The translations under genes and the position numbers were made by a program. A stretch of DNA of 10,806 bases, from positions 1 to 10,806 of the forward strand of contig CANRCH010000049.1 of the NCBI GenBank assembly GCA_947629065.1, read 5' to 3'. The notes beneath the pieces are model-generated. The model was not told the DNA's origin. It did not search any database and saw only the letters and a program-made list of their open reading frames with translations. Below are positions 1 to 7,822 of this stretch, one piece after another; position 1 is the first letter of the stretch; the number at the start of each line of letters is the position of its first letter. The stretch comes from an uncultured Aliarcobacter sp. (GTDB lineage Bacteria > Campylobacterota > Campylobacteria > Campylobacterales > Arcobacteraceae).

Positions 1-126
1 ATGTGCCCACATAAACAGAGCTAGAAATCCTCCAGTGAAACTTTGAATAAAATCAAGTTTAGCTGGAAGTCTACTCTTCTTACCTTCCGTTGTTTTCCCT
101 AAATAACCTTCTATTAGGTCACTCAT
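1..126 (-). CDS. frdC: Fumarate reductase/succinate dehydrogenase cytochrome b subunit, N-terminal part (runs off the left edge)
   Basis: Only the first 42 codons are in the window. FrdC is the di-heme membrane anchor that links the FrdA flavoprotein and FrdB Fe-S subunit to the menaquinone pool. The segment KKSRLPAKLDFIQSFTGGF (residues 16-34) closely resembles Wolinella succinogenes FrdC from memory, including the basic cytoplasmic stretch just before the first membrane helix. His42, the last residue visible, falls where Wolinella FrdC has His44, an axial heme b ligand. The ATG at 126-124 is preceded by a clear GAAAGGAT ribosome binding site (132-139). frdA and frdB would be expected beyond the left edge. 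The gene has its own candidate promoter in the spacer, so it is probably a separate unit from the nuo operon. Whether the complete enzyme works as fumarate reductase, succinate dehydrogenase or both cannot be told from this fragment. Confidence 0.87.
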   Translation of the reverse strand, partial: MSDLIEGYLGKTTEGKKSRLPAKLDFIQSFTGGFLALFMWAH

Positions 127-158
127 TTGCTATCCTTTCTTTAAGATTTAGATTTCCT

Positions 159-164
159 ATTATA
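159..164 (-). promoter_or_regulatory. Candidate -10 box for frdC
   Basis: Read on the minus strand this is a perfect TATAAT in an AT-rich context. It would start transcription near position 152, giving a leader of roughly 25 nt before the frdC ATG at 126. The region 17 bp upstream (around 182-187) is only T/A-rich, with no clear TTGACA. That fits sigma-70 promoters of epsilonproteobacteria, which commonly lack a conserved -35 box. Position and match are seen in the sequence; promoter function is inferred, and in DNA this AT-rich a chance match is possible. Confidence 0.55.
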
Positions 165-239
165 ATATCAAATTCTAGGTTTAAAATTACTTCAATGGTT
201 TAAGAATAATGATTTTTTACTGGGTGAGAGTTGGTAGAA

Positions 240-279
240 AAGTTACACTCTATCCCCAAGTGGGGATTTTGTGTAGTTT
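240..279. repeat. Two-part inverted repeat (dyad) in the nuoN-frdC spacer
   Basis: An inner 6-bp perfect stem, ATCCCC (252-257) with GGGGAT (262-267), surrounds the 4-nt loop AAGT. It is flanked by symmetrical 3-nt unpaired segments (249-251 and 268-270) and then a second 5-bp perfect stem, TACAC (244-248) with GTGTA (271-275). In plus-strand RNA the outer stem could extend to position 240/279 through two G-U wobbles; in minus-strand RNA those become A-C mismatches. In the minus (nuo) direction the structure is followed by ACTTTTCT (243-236), a short broken U-rich tract. It could be a weak intrinsic terminator for the nuo transcript, an operator for a dimeric regulator upstream of the frdC promoter, or the stem of an uncharacterised small RNA. 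The G/C-rich core stands out in this AT-rich DNA. Confidence 0.55.
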
Positions 280-293
280 ATGGGATTTTAGCT

Positions 294-312
294 CTGTTAC
301 AAAAGTAAACAG
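294..312 (-). terminator. Weak hairpin directly after the nuoN stop codon
   Basis: On the minus strand, CTGTTTAC-TTTT-GTAACAG starts at the base after the nuoN TAA (315-313). It forms 7 paired positions with one bulged A/T and a 4-nt loop. No U-run follows (the next bases are AGCTAAAATCCC), so it does not meet the usual rule for a Rho-independent terminator. It may protect the mRNA 3' end or act together with the second inverted repeat about 15 nt further downstream (240-279). Treat it as a possible operon-end structure only. Confidence 0.35.
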
Positions 313-1839
313 TTATCTAATAAATAGCGAAGAAATAGCAATTTGTATTGAAGCTGTTATAGAATCTATACTAATGCTTGGTATAAAAAATATAATTGCT
401 GAACCAATTCCAGTTAAAATAACTAAAATTGCTAAAAAAGAAAGTGCATAAGTTGAAACAGATTTTTCATTAAATGCTTTTTCATCAGCAATACAATCGT
501 CAATTGCAGGATAGAAGTACATAACAGCAATTAGTCTAAAATAGTAATATATTGAAATAATAGATGCAATTATTGCAAAAATTGCTAAATATATATACCC
601 AGCGTGAATTGTTTCAGTAAATACATAAACTTTTGCCATAAACCCAACAGTTCCAGGAATTCCTGCTAAAGAAAGTGCAAAGATTGTCATTAGGAGTGCT
701 AAAAATGGTTTCTCTTTTCCTAAACCTTTAAAATCATCAAAACTATTTCTAATAATATTTTTTGAGTTTATATAAGATAGTGTTCCAAAAGCACCAAGTG
801 CTGTTAATAAATATGCAACTAAATAGAATAAAAGTGAGTGAACAGCTTCCATATTTACTATTTTATTTGTTTCATAAGTAATTGCTAAAATTGCAAGTAG
901 AATATATCCTGTATGTACAATTGATGAAGCAGCTAACATTCTTTTTACAATATTTTGTGCTAATGCAATATAAGTTCCAATAATTAAAGTTAAAACAATA
1001 ACTACAATAAATAATGGATCATAAAAATCAATTATTGAAGCACTATAATCAACTATAAATCTAATAAAAAATGCAAAAGTTGCAATTTTAAATACAGATG
1101 CCATATACGCAGTAACAATAGTTGAAGCTCCATGATAAACATCTAGTAACCAAGATTGGAAAGGAAATGCTGCAATTTTAAATAAGAAGATAAATAAAAC
1201 TAAAGCAACTCCAATATAAACAAGTGCTAAATCAGCACTTTGTGACTCTTGAATAAAGTTCGCAATTAAATACAGATTTGTTGTTGCTGTTGCTCCATAA
1301 ATTAAAACAACACCTAAAAGAAAAAATGCTCCAACAAAAGCTCCTAGAACTAAATATTTGAAAATTGCTTCAACTCTTTTTGAGTTATCTTGATTATATG
1401 CAACTAAAATATATACTGAAAATGATGCAATTTCAAGTGCAACAAACGCAGTTATAAGCTCATTAGCTTGAGTTAAAACAAGCATTCCAAATAGTGCAAA
1501 TAAAATTATACTAAAGAATTCACCTTTAAAATAATCTCTATTTCTTAAATAACTCTCTCCAATTAATAGTGTAAGTAGAGTTCCTAAAATAAGTAAAATT
1601 CCAAAGAAGTTTGAAAAACTATCAAATGTTAGGAAATTGTGTAAATACTCACTATATGGTTGAACAGAAAAGCTAGTGTTTACATTTATTAAAGAAAAAA
1701 CAAGTGCAATAATTAAAAATATTGAAGATACGATAGTGTTTGCTTTTACACAATTTTTTTCACTCATACTCATAAACATAAGAACCAAAGCACCAGCTAG
1801 TACACTTAAAGTTGGTATTAAAAATATAAATTGGCTCAT
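313..1839 (-). CDS. nuoN: NADH-quinone oxidoreductase subunit N (complex I antiporter-like subunit)
   Basis: NuoN is one of three Mrp-antiporter-like subunits in the membrane arm and carries one proton channel. The 508-residue protein is almost entirely hydrophobic helices; E. coli NuoN is 485. Key channel residues fit the family: Glu136 in [10 protein letters not shown], Lys221 in [11 protein letters not shown], Lys251 in the broken-helix region, and Lys403 in [12 protein letters not shown]. The usual GIPP motif before the last lysine reads GIPG here. The ATG (1839-1837) overlaps the nuoM stop by 4 nt (ATGA), with GGAG at 1850-1847 as ribosome binding site, so translation is probably coupled to nuoM. 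It is the last gene of the operon; its TAA is followed by the 186-bp spacer. An apparent plus-strand reading frame over its 3' end has no support. Confidence 0.96.
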   Translation of the reverse strand: MSQFIFLIPTLSVLAGALVLMFMSMSEKNCVKANTIVSSIFLIIALVFSLINVNTSFSVQPYSEYLHNFLTFDSFSNFFGILLILGTLLTLLIGESYLRNRDYFKGEFFSIILFALFGMLVLTQANELITAFVALEIASFSVYILVAYNQDNSKRVEAIFKYLVLGAFVGAFFLLGVVLIYGATATTNLYLIANFIQESQSADLALVYIGVALVLFIFLFKIAAFPFQSWLLDVYHGASTIVTAYMASVFKIATFAFFIRFIVDYSASIIDFYDPLFIVVIVLTLIIGTYIALAQNIVKRMLAASSIVHTGYILLAILAITYETNKIVNMEAVHSLLFYLVAYLLTALGAFGTLSYINSKNIIRNSFDDFKGLGKEKPFLALLMTIFALSLAGIPGTVGFMAKVYVFTETIHAGYIYLAIFAIIASIISIYYYFRLIAVMYFYPAIDDCIADEKAFNEKSVSTYALSFLAILVILTGIGSAIIFFIPSISIDSITASIQIAISSLFIR

Positions 1840-3317
1840 TTTGCTACTCCGATAATATTATTTAGATACTCTATTACTGTTGGCTCATAAATTTTTGTAA
1901 AAATATCTGGATAGAATCCCATAACAAAAATTAAAACAACAAAAGGAATAAATGCAATTATCTCTTTTACTTTTAAATCTTTAATTACAAGCTCTTCTTG
2001 ATTCTCTTTTCTATCTTGTAAAATTGCTCTTTGAAACATCCATAACATATATGAAGCCCCAATAATTACTGATAATGCTGCAAAAATTCCAAGATATAGG
2101 TTAAACTCAAATACTCCGAATATAATTAAAAACTCAGATACAAATCCACTCGTTCCTGGAAGTCCAACATTTGAAAACAGCATAATTGCAAATATAAATG
2201 TAAGAATTGGTGCTTTTTTAGCAATTCCGCCAAGTTCATTTATTTTCTTTGTTCCTGTTTGGTCATAAATATTTCCAACCATTAAAAATAGTGCTCCAGT
2301 TGCAATTGCGTGAGCCATAATTAGGTATAAAGCACCATTTAACCCATAAGATGTAAGTGTAAAAATACCAGCAGCTATAAAGCTAAGGTGCGAAGCTGAT
2401 GAGTATGCAAACATTCTTTTTATATCGTTTTGAGTTAAAGCTGCAACCCCAAAATATATCATTCCAAAAATACCAATAAATACTAAATAGTTTGAGTATT
2501 CAACAGTTGCTTCTGGAAAAATTGGAATTAAAAATCTAATTAGTGCATAAGCTCCAAGTTTTGCCATAATAGAAGACAAAATAAACACAGCACCAGTTGG
2601 GGCATTTTTATATGTTGCCATAATCCAAGTGTGAACTGGAAATAGTGGAATTTTTATTGCAAATGCAAGTAAAAATGCTAAAAATAACCAAGTTTTAGTA
2701 CTTGCATCAATAGTAGTAATTTTTGTTAAATCATTGTAAGCAAATGACCAAGTTCCAAACTCCAAAAAGTGTGCATTTCCAAGATAAAATATTGCAATAA
2801 GCATAAGAAGTGAACCAGCCATTGTATATATAGTTACTTTTATAGTTGTTGCAACTTTTTCACCACTTCCATACATTCCTATCATTAAGAATATTGGAAT
2901 TAGCATTAGTTCCCAGAAGAAGTAGAACAGAATAATATCTAAAGATAGAAGTGCACCTGTTACTCCACTTTGTACTAAAAGCATATTTATAAAGTATGCT
3001 TTATTCTCTTTTTCCCATAAAAATAGATATGCAGATGGGATTAAAATTCCAATCATCATTAAAATAGTTAAAGAGAATCCATCAAGCCCTAAATAGTAGT
3101 TAATTCCATAAGATTCAATCCAAGGAATATTTACTACAAACTGCATTGATGCATTTGCTTCGTAATCAATAAATAGTTTTAAAACTAATGCCAAAACAAC
3201 CGTAGTTGTAACAAAAGAGATATTTCTTACAGTTTTTATCTCTTTTGTTGTAAGCATTAATCCTAAAGCAACAACTGCTGGTAAAAATATTATAAATGAA
3301 AGTATTACTTGACTCAT
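1836..3317 (-). CDS. nuoM: NADH-quinone oxidoreductase subunit M (complex I antiporter-like subunit)
   Basis: NuoM is the middle proton-pumping subunit of the membrane arm. The 493 residues (E. coli 509) are hydrophobic throughout. Visible channel residues are Glu136 in [11 protein letters not shown] (E. coli Glu144), Lys222 in [13 protein letters not shown] (E. coli Lys234), Lys253 in [11 protein letters not shown] (E. coli Lys265) and Glu395 in [12 protein letters not shown] (E. coli Glu407). Glu in the last position, instead of the Lys found in NuoL and NuoN, identifies the protein as NuoM. The ATG lies 1 nt after the nuoL TAA, and its AGGATT ribosome binding site lies inside the end of nuoL. 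Its own TGA overlaps the nuoN start. The start is well supported because upstream sequence is already nuoL. Confidence 0.97.
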   Translation of the reverse strand: MSQVILSFIIFLPAVVALGLMLTTKEIKTVRNISFVTTTVVLALVLKLFIDYEANASMQFVVNIPWIESYGINYYLGLDGFSLTILMMIGILIPSAYLFLWEKENKAYFINMLLVQSGVTGALLSLDIILFYFFWELMLIPIFLMIGMYGSGEKVATTIKVTIYTMAGSLLMLIAIFYLGNAHFLEFGTWSFAYNDLTKITTIDASTKTWLFLAFLLAFAIKIPLFPVHTWIMATYKNAPTGAVFILSSIMAKLGAYALIRFLIPIFPEATVEYSNYLVFIGIFGMIYFGVAALTQNDIKRMFAYSSASHLSFIAAGIFTLTSYGLNGALYLIMAHAIATGALFLMVGNIYDQTGTKKINELGGIAKKAPILTFIFAIMLFSNVGLPGTSGFVSEFLIIFGVFEFNLYLGIFAALSVIIGASYMLWMFQRAILQDRKENQEELVIKDLKVKEIIAFIPFVVLIFVMGFYPDIFTKIYEPTVIEYLNNIIGVAK

Positions 3318-3318
3318 A

Positions 3319-5208
3319 TTACAATCCTAAAGAGATATATAGATAAATAAATGCACAAGTCATACCAATAAGCATAAACACTGCATAAAATCTAACATTT
3401 GCATTTTGTATTGATGCTACAACTTTGCTTGTTGATAAAAATGATTTAGAAACAGCCATTATTGAACCATCAATTATTTTGTCATCAACTACTTTGTCAA
3501 ATAGTTTTGAGAAAGCTTTTGTTGTTTTTACAAAAACTGTATCATAAATCTCATCAACATAAAGTTTTCTTCCAACAAACCCAACTTCTAGTTCTGGTTT
3601 ATTTAAATCAAAGTTTGCATATTTTTTATATGCTACAAAAATTCCTAAAGCTGCAACTATTACAGAAAGTGCCATTAAAATATACTCTGTACTATGTGAT
3701 AAAGTTATAGTTTTTGAGTTTAATTGACTTAAAAATGTATCAACAAAATGGCTTCCACCAAATACAGCAGGGAAGTTTAAGAACCCAGCACCAATTGCAC
3801 CAATTGCAAGAATTAGAAGTGGAATTGTAATCGTTTTACTTGTATATACATACTCTTTTGTTTGTTTTTTATTTGGAGTAACAAAAACTATAAAATATAA
3901 TCTAAACATATAAAATGCTGTTAAAAATGCTGTAAACAGTGCAATAGCATATATTAAATAGTGTCCCTCTTGAAATGCAGCTGCTAAAATTGCATCTTTT
4001 GAGAAGAATCCTGAAAATGGTGGAATTCCAGAAATTGCAATAACTCCAATTAAAAATGTAGCTGAAATTATTGGTAAACTTGCACGATGTTTTGCAATAT
4101 TAAATATATTTTGTTCGTGATGAAGTGCTAAAATAACTCCTCCAGCTCCCATAAATAGCATTGCTTTAAAAAATGCGTGTGTGAAAACATGGAAAAGTCC
4201 ACTTGAATAAAATCCAAGTCCCACTGCAATAAACATATATCCAAGCTGACTCATTGTTGAGTATGCAAGGATCTTTTTAATATCTGTTTGTCTTGTTGCA
4301 ATAATAGCTGCCAATAGGGCTGAAAACACTCCAATATAAGCTATAAATATACCAATATTTTCAATTCCAACATATAAAAAGTGGAATCTTGCAACCATAT
4401 AAACCCCAGCTGTTACCATTGTTGCTGCGTGAATTAGTGCAGAAATAGGTGTTGGTCCTGCCATTGCATCTGGTAACCAAGTATAAAGTGGAATTTGTGC
4501 TGATTTTCCCATAGCACCAATAAATAGTAATATACCAGCAAAAACTAGCCAACCATTTGTTGTATTTGCTAAGTTTGCTTCAATTGATGCAAATGATAAA
4601 TCAATTTGTCCTAAAGCAAAAAATAGTGTTGCAACTCCTAGTAAAAAACCAAAATCCCCAACTCTATTTACTATAAATGCTTTGTTTGCAGCTTCAACAT
4701 TTTCTTTACTTCCATAATAGAATTTAATTAAAAGGTATGAACAAACTCCAACACCTTCCCATCCTATAAATAAAATTACTGGGTTATCTGCTAAAACTAA
4801 AATAAGCATTGAAGCTAGAAAAAGGTTAAAATAAGCGAAGAATTTACCAAATCCTTCATCACCTTTCATATATCCAACTGCATAAATATGAATTAACCAT
4901 CCAACAAAAGTTACAAACATTGCCATAAATATTGATAAATTATCACCTAAAAATGCCATATCAATATTTAAATTTCCAACACTAAGCCAAGTAAATAGGT
5001 TTTGTTTGAAAACTACACCCTCATCTAAAATTCTATTAAATAGGCTAAGTGTTATTAAAAAAGAGATTAGTGGAGTAAGAGTTCCAATTATTGCAAAACA
5101 TTTTTCACTAATTTTTTGTTTTTTTATATTGTAAAAATATAAAGCACCATTTAAAATTGCACCAAGAAGTGGAGAAAGGATTATCCAAATTAGTAAATTT
5201 GTACTCAT
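3319..5208 (-). CDS. nuoL: NADH-quinone oxidoreductase subunit L (distal proton-pumping subunit)
   Basis: NuoL is the outermost pump of the complex I membrane arm. The 629-residue protein (E. coli 613) has the expected N-terminal domain followed by the antiporter-like core. Key residues are Glu151 in GWEGVGVCSYLLI, Lys235 in GKSAQIPLYTWLPDAM, His260 in ISALIHAATMV, Lys348 in HAFFKAMLFMGAGG and Lys404 with Asp405 in FFSKDAIL. Residues from about 530 to 600 are more polar and fit the long lateral helix that runs along the membrane arm, before a final hydrophobic segment (608-627). The ATG overlaps the nuoK TGA by 4 nt and has the strongest ribosome binding site of the operon, AAGGAG (5221-5216). 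A strong site here would help sustain output of this long subunit in a coupled transcript. Confidence 0.97.
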   Translation of the reverse strand: MSTNLLIWIILSPLLGAILNGALYFYNIKKQKISEKCFAIIGTLTPLISFLITLSLFNRILDEGVVFKQNLFTWLSVGNLNIDMAFLGDNLSIFMAMFVTFVGWLIHIYAVGYMKGDEGFGKFFAYFNLFLASMLILVLADNPVILFIGWEGVGVCSYLLIKFYYGSKENVEAANKAFIVNRVGDFGFLLGVATLFFALGQIDLSFASIEANLANTTNGWLVFAGILLFIGAMGKSAQIPLYTWLPDAMAGPTPISALIHAATMVTAGVYMVARFHFLYVGIENIGIFIAYIGVFSALLAAIIATRQTDIKKILAYSTMSQLGYMFIAVGLGFYSSGLFHVFTHAFFKAMLFMGAGGVILALHHEQNIFNIAKHRASLPIISATFLIGVIAISGIPPFSGFFSKDAILAAAFQEGHYLIYAIALFTAFLTAFYMFRLYFIVFVTPNKKQTKEYVYTSKTITIPLLILAIGAIGAGFLNFPAVFGGSHFVDTFLSQLNSKTITLSHSTEYILMALSVIVAALGIFVAYKKYANFDLNKPELEVGFVGRKLYVDEIYDTVFVKTTKAFSKLFDKVVDDKIIDGSIMAVSKSFLSTSKVVASIQNANVRFYAVFMLIGMTCAFIYLYISLGL

Positions 5209-5519
5209 TTTTTATCTCCTTGTGCTAAAGATGTAAATATATCTGTATCTAAAGATTTTTTAGATCTAAATAGTAAAATTATTACAGATAAGAATATAGC
5301 AGCTTCAGCAGCAGCTATTGAAATACCAACTATTGAGATAATCTGCCCATCTATATTGAAGTGATATTTTGCAAATGTAGCAAAAAATAGATTTATTCCA
5401 TTTAACATCATCTCAATAGACATATAAACTACAAAGATGTTTTTTCTAGAAATAACTCCAATAGCTCCAATCGAAAAAAGCATCATCGATACAAATGCAT
5501 AAGAACTTAAGCTAATCAT
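5205..5519 (-). CDS. nuoK: NADH-quinone oxidoreductase subunit K
   Basis: NuoK (ND4L homologue) is a three-helix membrane subunit between NuoJ and NuoN in the assembled arm; it contributes to the central proton path. The 104 residues match the usual length of about 100. The two essential buried glutamates are at Glu36 (YMSIEMMLNGINL) and Glu72 (ISIAAAEAAIFLS), the same numbering as E. coli. The ATG (5519-5517) follows the nuoJ TAA by 2 nt, with GAGGAGA just upstream inside nuoJ. Its TGA overlaps the nuoL start. The last 18 or so residues are polar, a short soluble tail. Confidence 0.97.
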   Translation of the reverse strand: MISLSSYAFVSMMLFSIGAIGVISRKNIFVVYMSIEMMLNGINLFFATFAKYHFNIDGQIISIVGISIAAAEAAIFLSVIILLFRSKKSLDTDIFTSLAQGDKK

Positions 5520-5521
5520 TT

Positions 5522-6043
5522 TTAGTTCTCCTCATTGCTAATTTTAGATTTTCTTTTTTTTGCAAGAACTACTGAACCAATTAGTGCAACTAAAAGAAGA
5601 ATAGAGATTAATTCAACAACCACAATCCATTGATTATAAAGTGGATCTCCTATCTCTTTTAAATCTCCAAAATTTGTATCTATGGGATCCATAGATTTTT
5701 CTGGAAGAAGTGAAACAGCTTTTAAAACTAAAACATTTAATGGAATCATAATAATTGCACCAAAAATTATAAGTTTTGATTTATTTGGCTCTTTTGGAAG
5801 ATCCTCTTCATCAATGTTTAAGAACATTAAAATAAATAGAATCAGAGTCATAATAGCACCTGCGTAAACTATAATTTGAATTAAAAACAGAAAAGTTGCA
5901 TTTAAAAGTGCAAACATACCAGCAACACCAAGCATTGAGATTAAAACTCCCAAAGCACTATACATAGGATTTTTGCATACTATCATAGCAATTGCACCTG
6001 ATATACAAAAAACTGCTAAAGCAATAAATATTAAATCAGCCAT
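5522..6043 (-). CDS. nuoJ: NADH-quinone oxidoreductase subunit J
   Basis: NuoJ (ND6 homologue) is a membrane subunit next to NuoH and NuoK. Its third helix carries the pi-bulge linked to coupling between quinone reduction and pumping. The conserved core is seen as NPMYSALGVL (25-34) and IIVYAGAIMTLILF (57-70), the latter matching the IVYAGAIM signature of the family. The 173 residues compare with 184 in E. coli. Four helices fall in the first 110 residues, and a fifth at about 140-160 precedes a Lys/Arg-rich tail (KKRKSK). Its ATG shares one base with the nuoI stop (TAATG), and AAAGGAT upstream lies inside nuoI, so coupled translation is likely. Confidence 0.95.
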   Translation of the reverse strand: MADLIFIALAVFCISGAIAMIVCKNPMYSALGVLISMLGVAGMFALLNATFLFLIQIIVYAGAIMTLILFILMFLNIDEEDLPKEPNKSKLIIFGAIIMIPLNVLVLKAVSLLPEKSMDPIDTNFGDLKEIGDPLYNQWIVVVELISILLLVALIGSVVLAKKRKSKISNEEN

Positions 6044-6543
6044 TATTCAAAATCCTTTGATCTCTCATTTGCCATAAGAGCTTTTTTATCTAGAACAAAC
6101 TCTTCTCTTGTTGGAGCTGTAAAAGAGAAAATCCCTGTATCCATTCGTATTGCATCACAAGGACAGGCTTCTACACAATACCCACAAAACACACACTCAA
6201 GAAGATCAATTTTAAACTCTTTTGGTCTTTTCTCATCAACACCATCAAATCTCTCTTCAGCTTCAATAAAGATACATTCAGCAGGACAAGCAGTCGCACA
6301 CATAAAACAAGCAACACACTTTTCAGTTCCATCATCATGTTTTGTAAGTCTATGAACACCTCTATATCTATCTGTTATATCACTTGGTTGAACTTCTGGA
6401 TATTGTAAAGTATTAACATTTTCAACATTTCTTAGATTTTTTGCAAAGTGTCTAAAAGTTGTCTTCATTCCACCTGCAATTGCAGGAAGATATAATTTAT
6501 CTTTAAATGATTTTCCGTATCTTGGAACTACTTTTATTGCCAT
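6043..6543 (-). CDS. nuoI: NADH-quinone oxidoreductase subunit I (two [4Fe-4S] ferredoxin-like subunit)
   Basis: NuoI (TYKY/Nqo9) holds clusters N6a and N6b and passes electrons from NuoG to the final cluster N2 near the quinone. Two [4Fe-4S] binding motifs are intact: Cys76-x2-Cys79-x2-Cys82-x3-Cys86 and Cys117-x2-Cys120-x2-Cys123-x3-Cys127. The segment CPAECIFIEAEER after the first motif is typical of the family. Two further cysteines, Cys90 and Cys129, are probably not ligands; Cys129 in CPCDAI replaces the more usual Val or Thr. The N-terminal 40 residues carry the amphipathic, basic part expected to lie on the membrane. The length, 166, is normal. The ATG lies 1 nt after the nuoH TAA, with an AGGGAG ribosome binding site. 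Confidence 0.97.
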   Translation of the reverse strand: MAIKVVPRYGKSFKDKLYLPAIAGGMKTTFRHFAKNLRNVENVNTLQYPEVQPSDITDRYRGVHRLTKHDDGTEKCVACFMCATACPAECIFIEAEERFDGVDEKRPKEFKIDLLECVFCGYCVEACPCDAIRMDTGIFSFTAPTREEFVLDKKALMANERSKDFE

Positions 6544-6544
6544 T

Positions 6545-7822
6545 TTAACTCCCTTTCACTACTACAAAGATTGCAGTTACAACTATATTTAATAGTGCAA
6601 GTGGAATTAAAACTTTCCATCCAAGCATTTGTAGTTGGTCATATCTAAATCTTAAAACAGTCCATCTAACCCACATAAATACAAAAGCCATCATAAAGAA
6701 TTTAACCATAAATGTAGATATTTGAATAACTGCTGTTACTATATTTATTCCATTTTGTCCAAGTCCAAAAACTAAAAATGAGATTAGTAGAAGGCATAAA
6801 ATAACACAAACACTCCAGAAGAATGTAACAAGAATTTTTGCCTCTTTAACTCTACTTGTATCATTTCCAACTGCTTTATTATTTCTTTTAATCCATCTTG
6901 TAAAGAAGAATATTAAAAGTGGTAAAAGAAGAATAATTCCAAAAATTACATAGTTAATATTTGTTTGAATAGTTGCTGTATCCATAAATGGAATTTGATA
7001 ACCACCAAAAAATAGTGTTACAATTATTGCACTTGATGCACTCATAGCTGCATATTCACCTACTTGAAATAGTCCAAATTTCATAGCACTATACTCTGTA
7101 TGATAACCTGCAACTATTTCACTTTCACCTTCTGCTAGGTCAAATGGTGCTCTATTTGTCTCTGCAAATGCACAAACTATAAATATGATGGCAGCAAGAG
7201 GTTGAATAAATACTCCCCACATTGGAATAATTCCAAGATAAGTTCCAGCTTGTGCGTTTACCATATCTGTTGGGTGAATTGAACCATAAGAGATAATCAT
7301 AGAGATAATTGCAAGTCCCATCGCAACTTCATAAGAGATTACTTGAGCTGATGCTCTAATTGCTCCAAGAAGTCCATATTTGTTTCCAGATGAATATCCA
7401 CCAAGAATAATTCCATAAACTCCAAGACCAGCAAATGCAACGAACCATAAAATTCCTAGTTGATTGGGAATTGCTTGCATTGTGTGAGAAGTTCCATCAT
7501 AAACTAAAACATCTGCATAAGGAACAACTGCAAAAGTTAAAAATGATGCCATAAATACAATTGCAGGTGCAATTGTAAAGAAGAACTTATTTTTAATATG
7601 CGAAGGTGTAAAATCTTCTTTAAAAATAAGTTTTAGCATATCTGCAAGTGCTTGAATAAGACCACCAAGTCTTATTACACCAATGCTACATCTATTTGGA
7701 CCACTTCTATCTTGAATAAATCCAGCAATTCGTCTTTCCCACCAAACCCAAACAGGTGTAAGACCAACTGCTAAAATTACTGCAAGAAGAATATTTACAA
7801 TAATTATGATTATATCGCTCAT
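6545..7822 (-). CDS. nuoH: NADH-quinone oxidoreductase subunit H, long form with an internal extension
   Basis: NuoH (ND1/Nqo8) forms the quinone chamber at the junction of the two arms. Family signatures are clear: WERRIAGFIQDRSGPNR (28-44), GGLIQALADMLKLIFKED (53-70), the acidic loop ETNRAPFDLAEGESEIVAGY (221-240) and RWTVLRFRYDQLQMLGWK (386-403). At 425 residues it is about 100 longer than E. coli NuoH (325). The excess lies between GGYQIPF (273-279) and the last conserved block (from about 370), and holds two strongly hydrophobic segments, about 290-309 and 329-353, joined by a charged loop (RWIKRNNK...RVKEAK). Two extra helices would leave the side of the C-terminus unchanged. The ATG overlaps the nuoG TGA by 4 nt, with AAAGGAAC upstream. 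The reading frame is intact and no frameshift is seen, so the extension appears to be a real part of the protein. Confidence 0.96.
   Translation of the reverse strand: MSDIIIIIVNILLAVILAVGLTPVWVWWERRIAGFIQDRSGPNRCSIGVIRLGGLIQALADMLKLIFKEDFTPSHIKNKFFFTIAPAIVFMASFLTFAVVPYADVLVYDGTSHTMQAIPNQLGILWFVAFAGLGVYGIILGGYSSGNKYGLLGAIRASAQVISYEVAMGLAIISMIISYGSIHPTDMVNAQAGTYLGIIPMWGVFIQPLAAIIFIVCAFAETNRAPFDLAEGESEIVAGYHTEYSAMKFGLFQVGEYAAMSASSAIIVTLFFGGYQIPFMDTATIQTNINYVIFGIILLLPLLIFFFTRWIKRNNKAVGNDTSRVKEAKILVTFFWSVCVILCLLLISFLVFGLGQNGINIVTAVIQISTFMVKFFMMAFVFMWVRWTVLRFRYDQLQMLGWKVLIPLALLNIVVTAIFVVVKGS

Noticed and set aside
209..451. Plus-strand open frame of 80 codons across the spacer and the 3' end of nuoN
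   Set aside because: More than half of it lies antisense to well-supported nuoN, it shows no recognisable domain, and no good ribosome binding site precedes its ATG. The spacer part is better explained by inverted repeats.
3462..3710. Plus-strand open frame of 82 codons inside nuoL
   Set aside because: It is antisense to the conserved C-terminal part of nuoL, and its Leu/Gln/His-rich product is what antisense reading of AT-rich membrane-protein DNA gives.
4361..4552. Minus-strand open frame of 63 codons in another frame within nuoL
   Set aside because: It lies over the Lys235/His260 core of nuoL; the Trp/Cys/Ser-rich translation is a frame-shifted shadow.
5682..5867. Plus-strand open frame of 61 codons inside nuoJ
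   Set aside because: It is wholly antisense to the conserved nuoJ core and has no family resemblance.
6171..6359. Minus-strand open frame of 62 codons inside nuoI
   Set aside because: It overlaps both cluster motifs of nuoI in another frame; those motifs fix the true frame.
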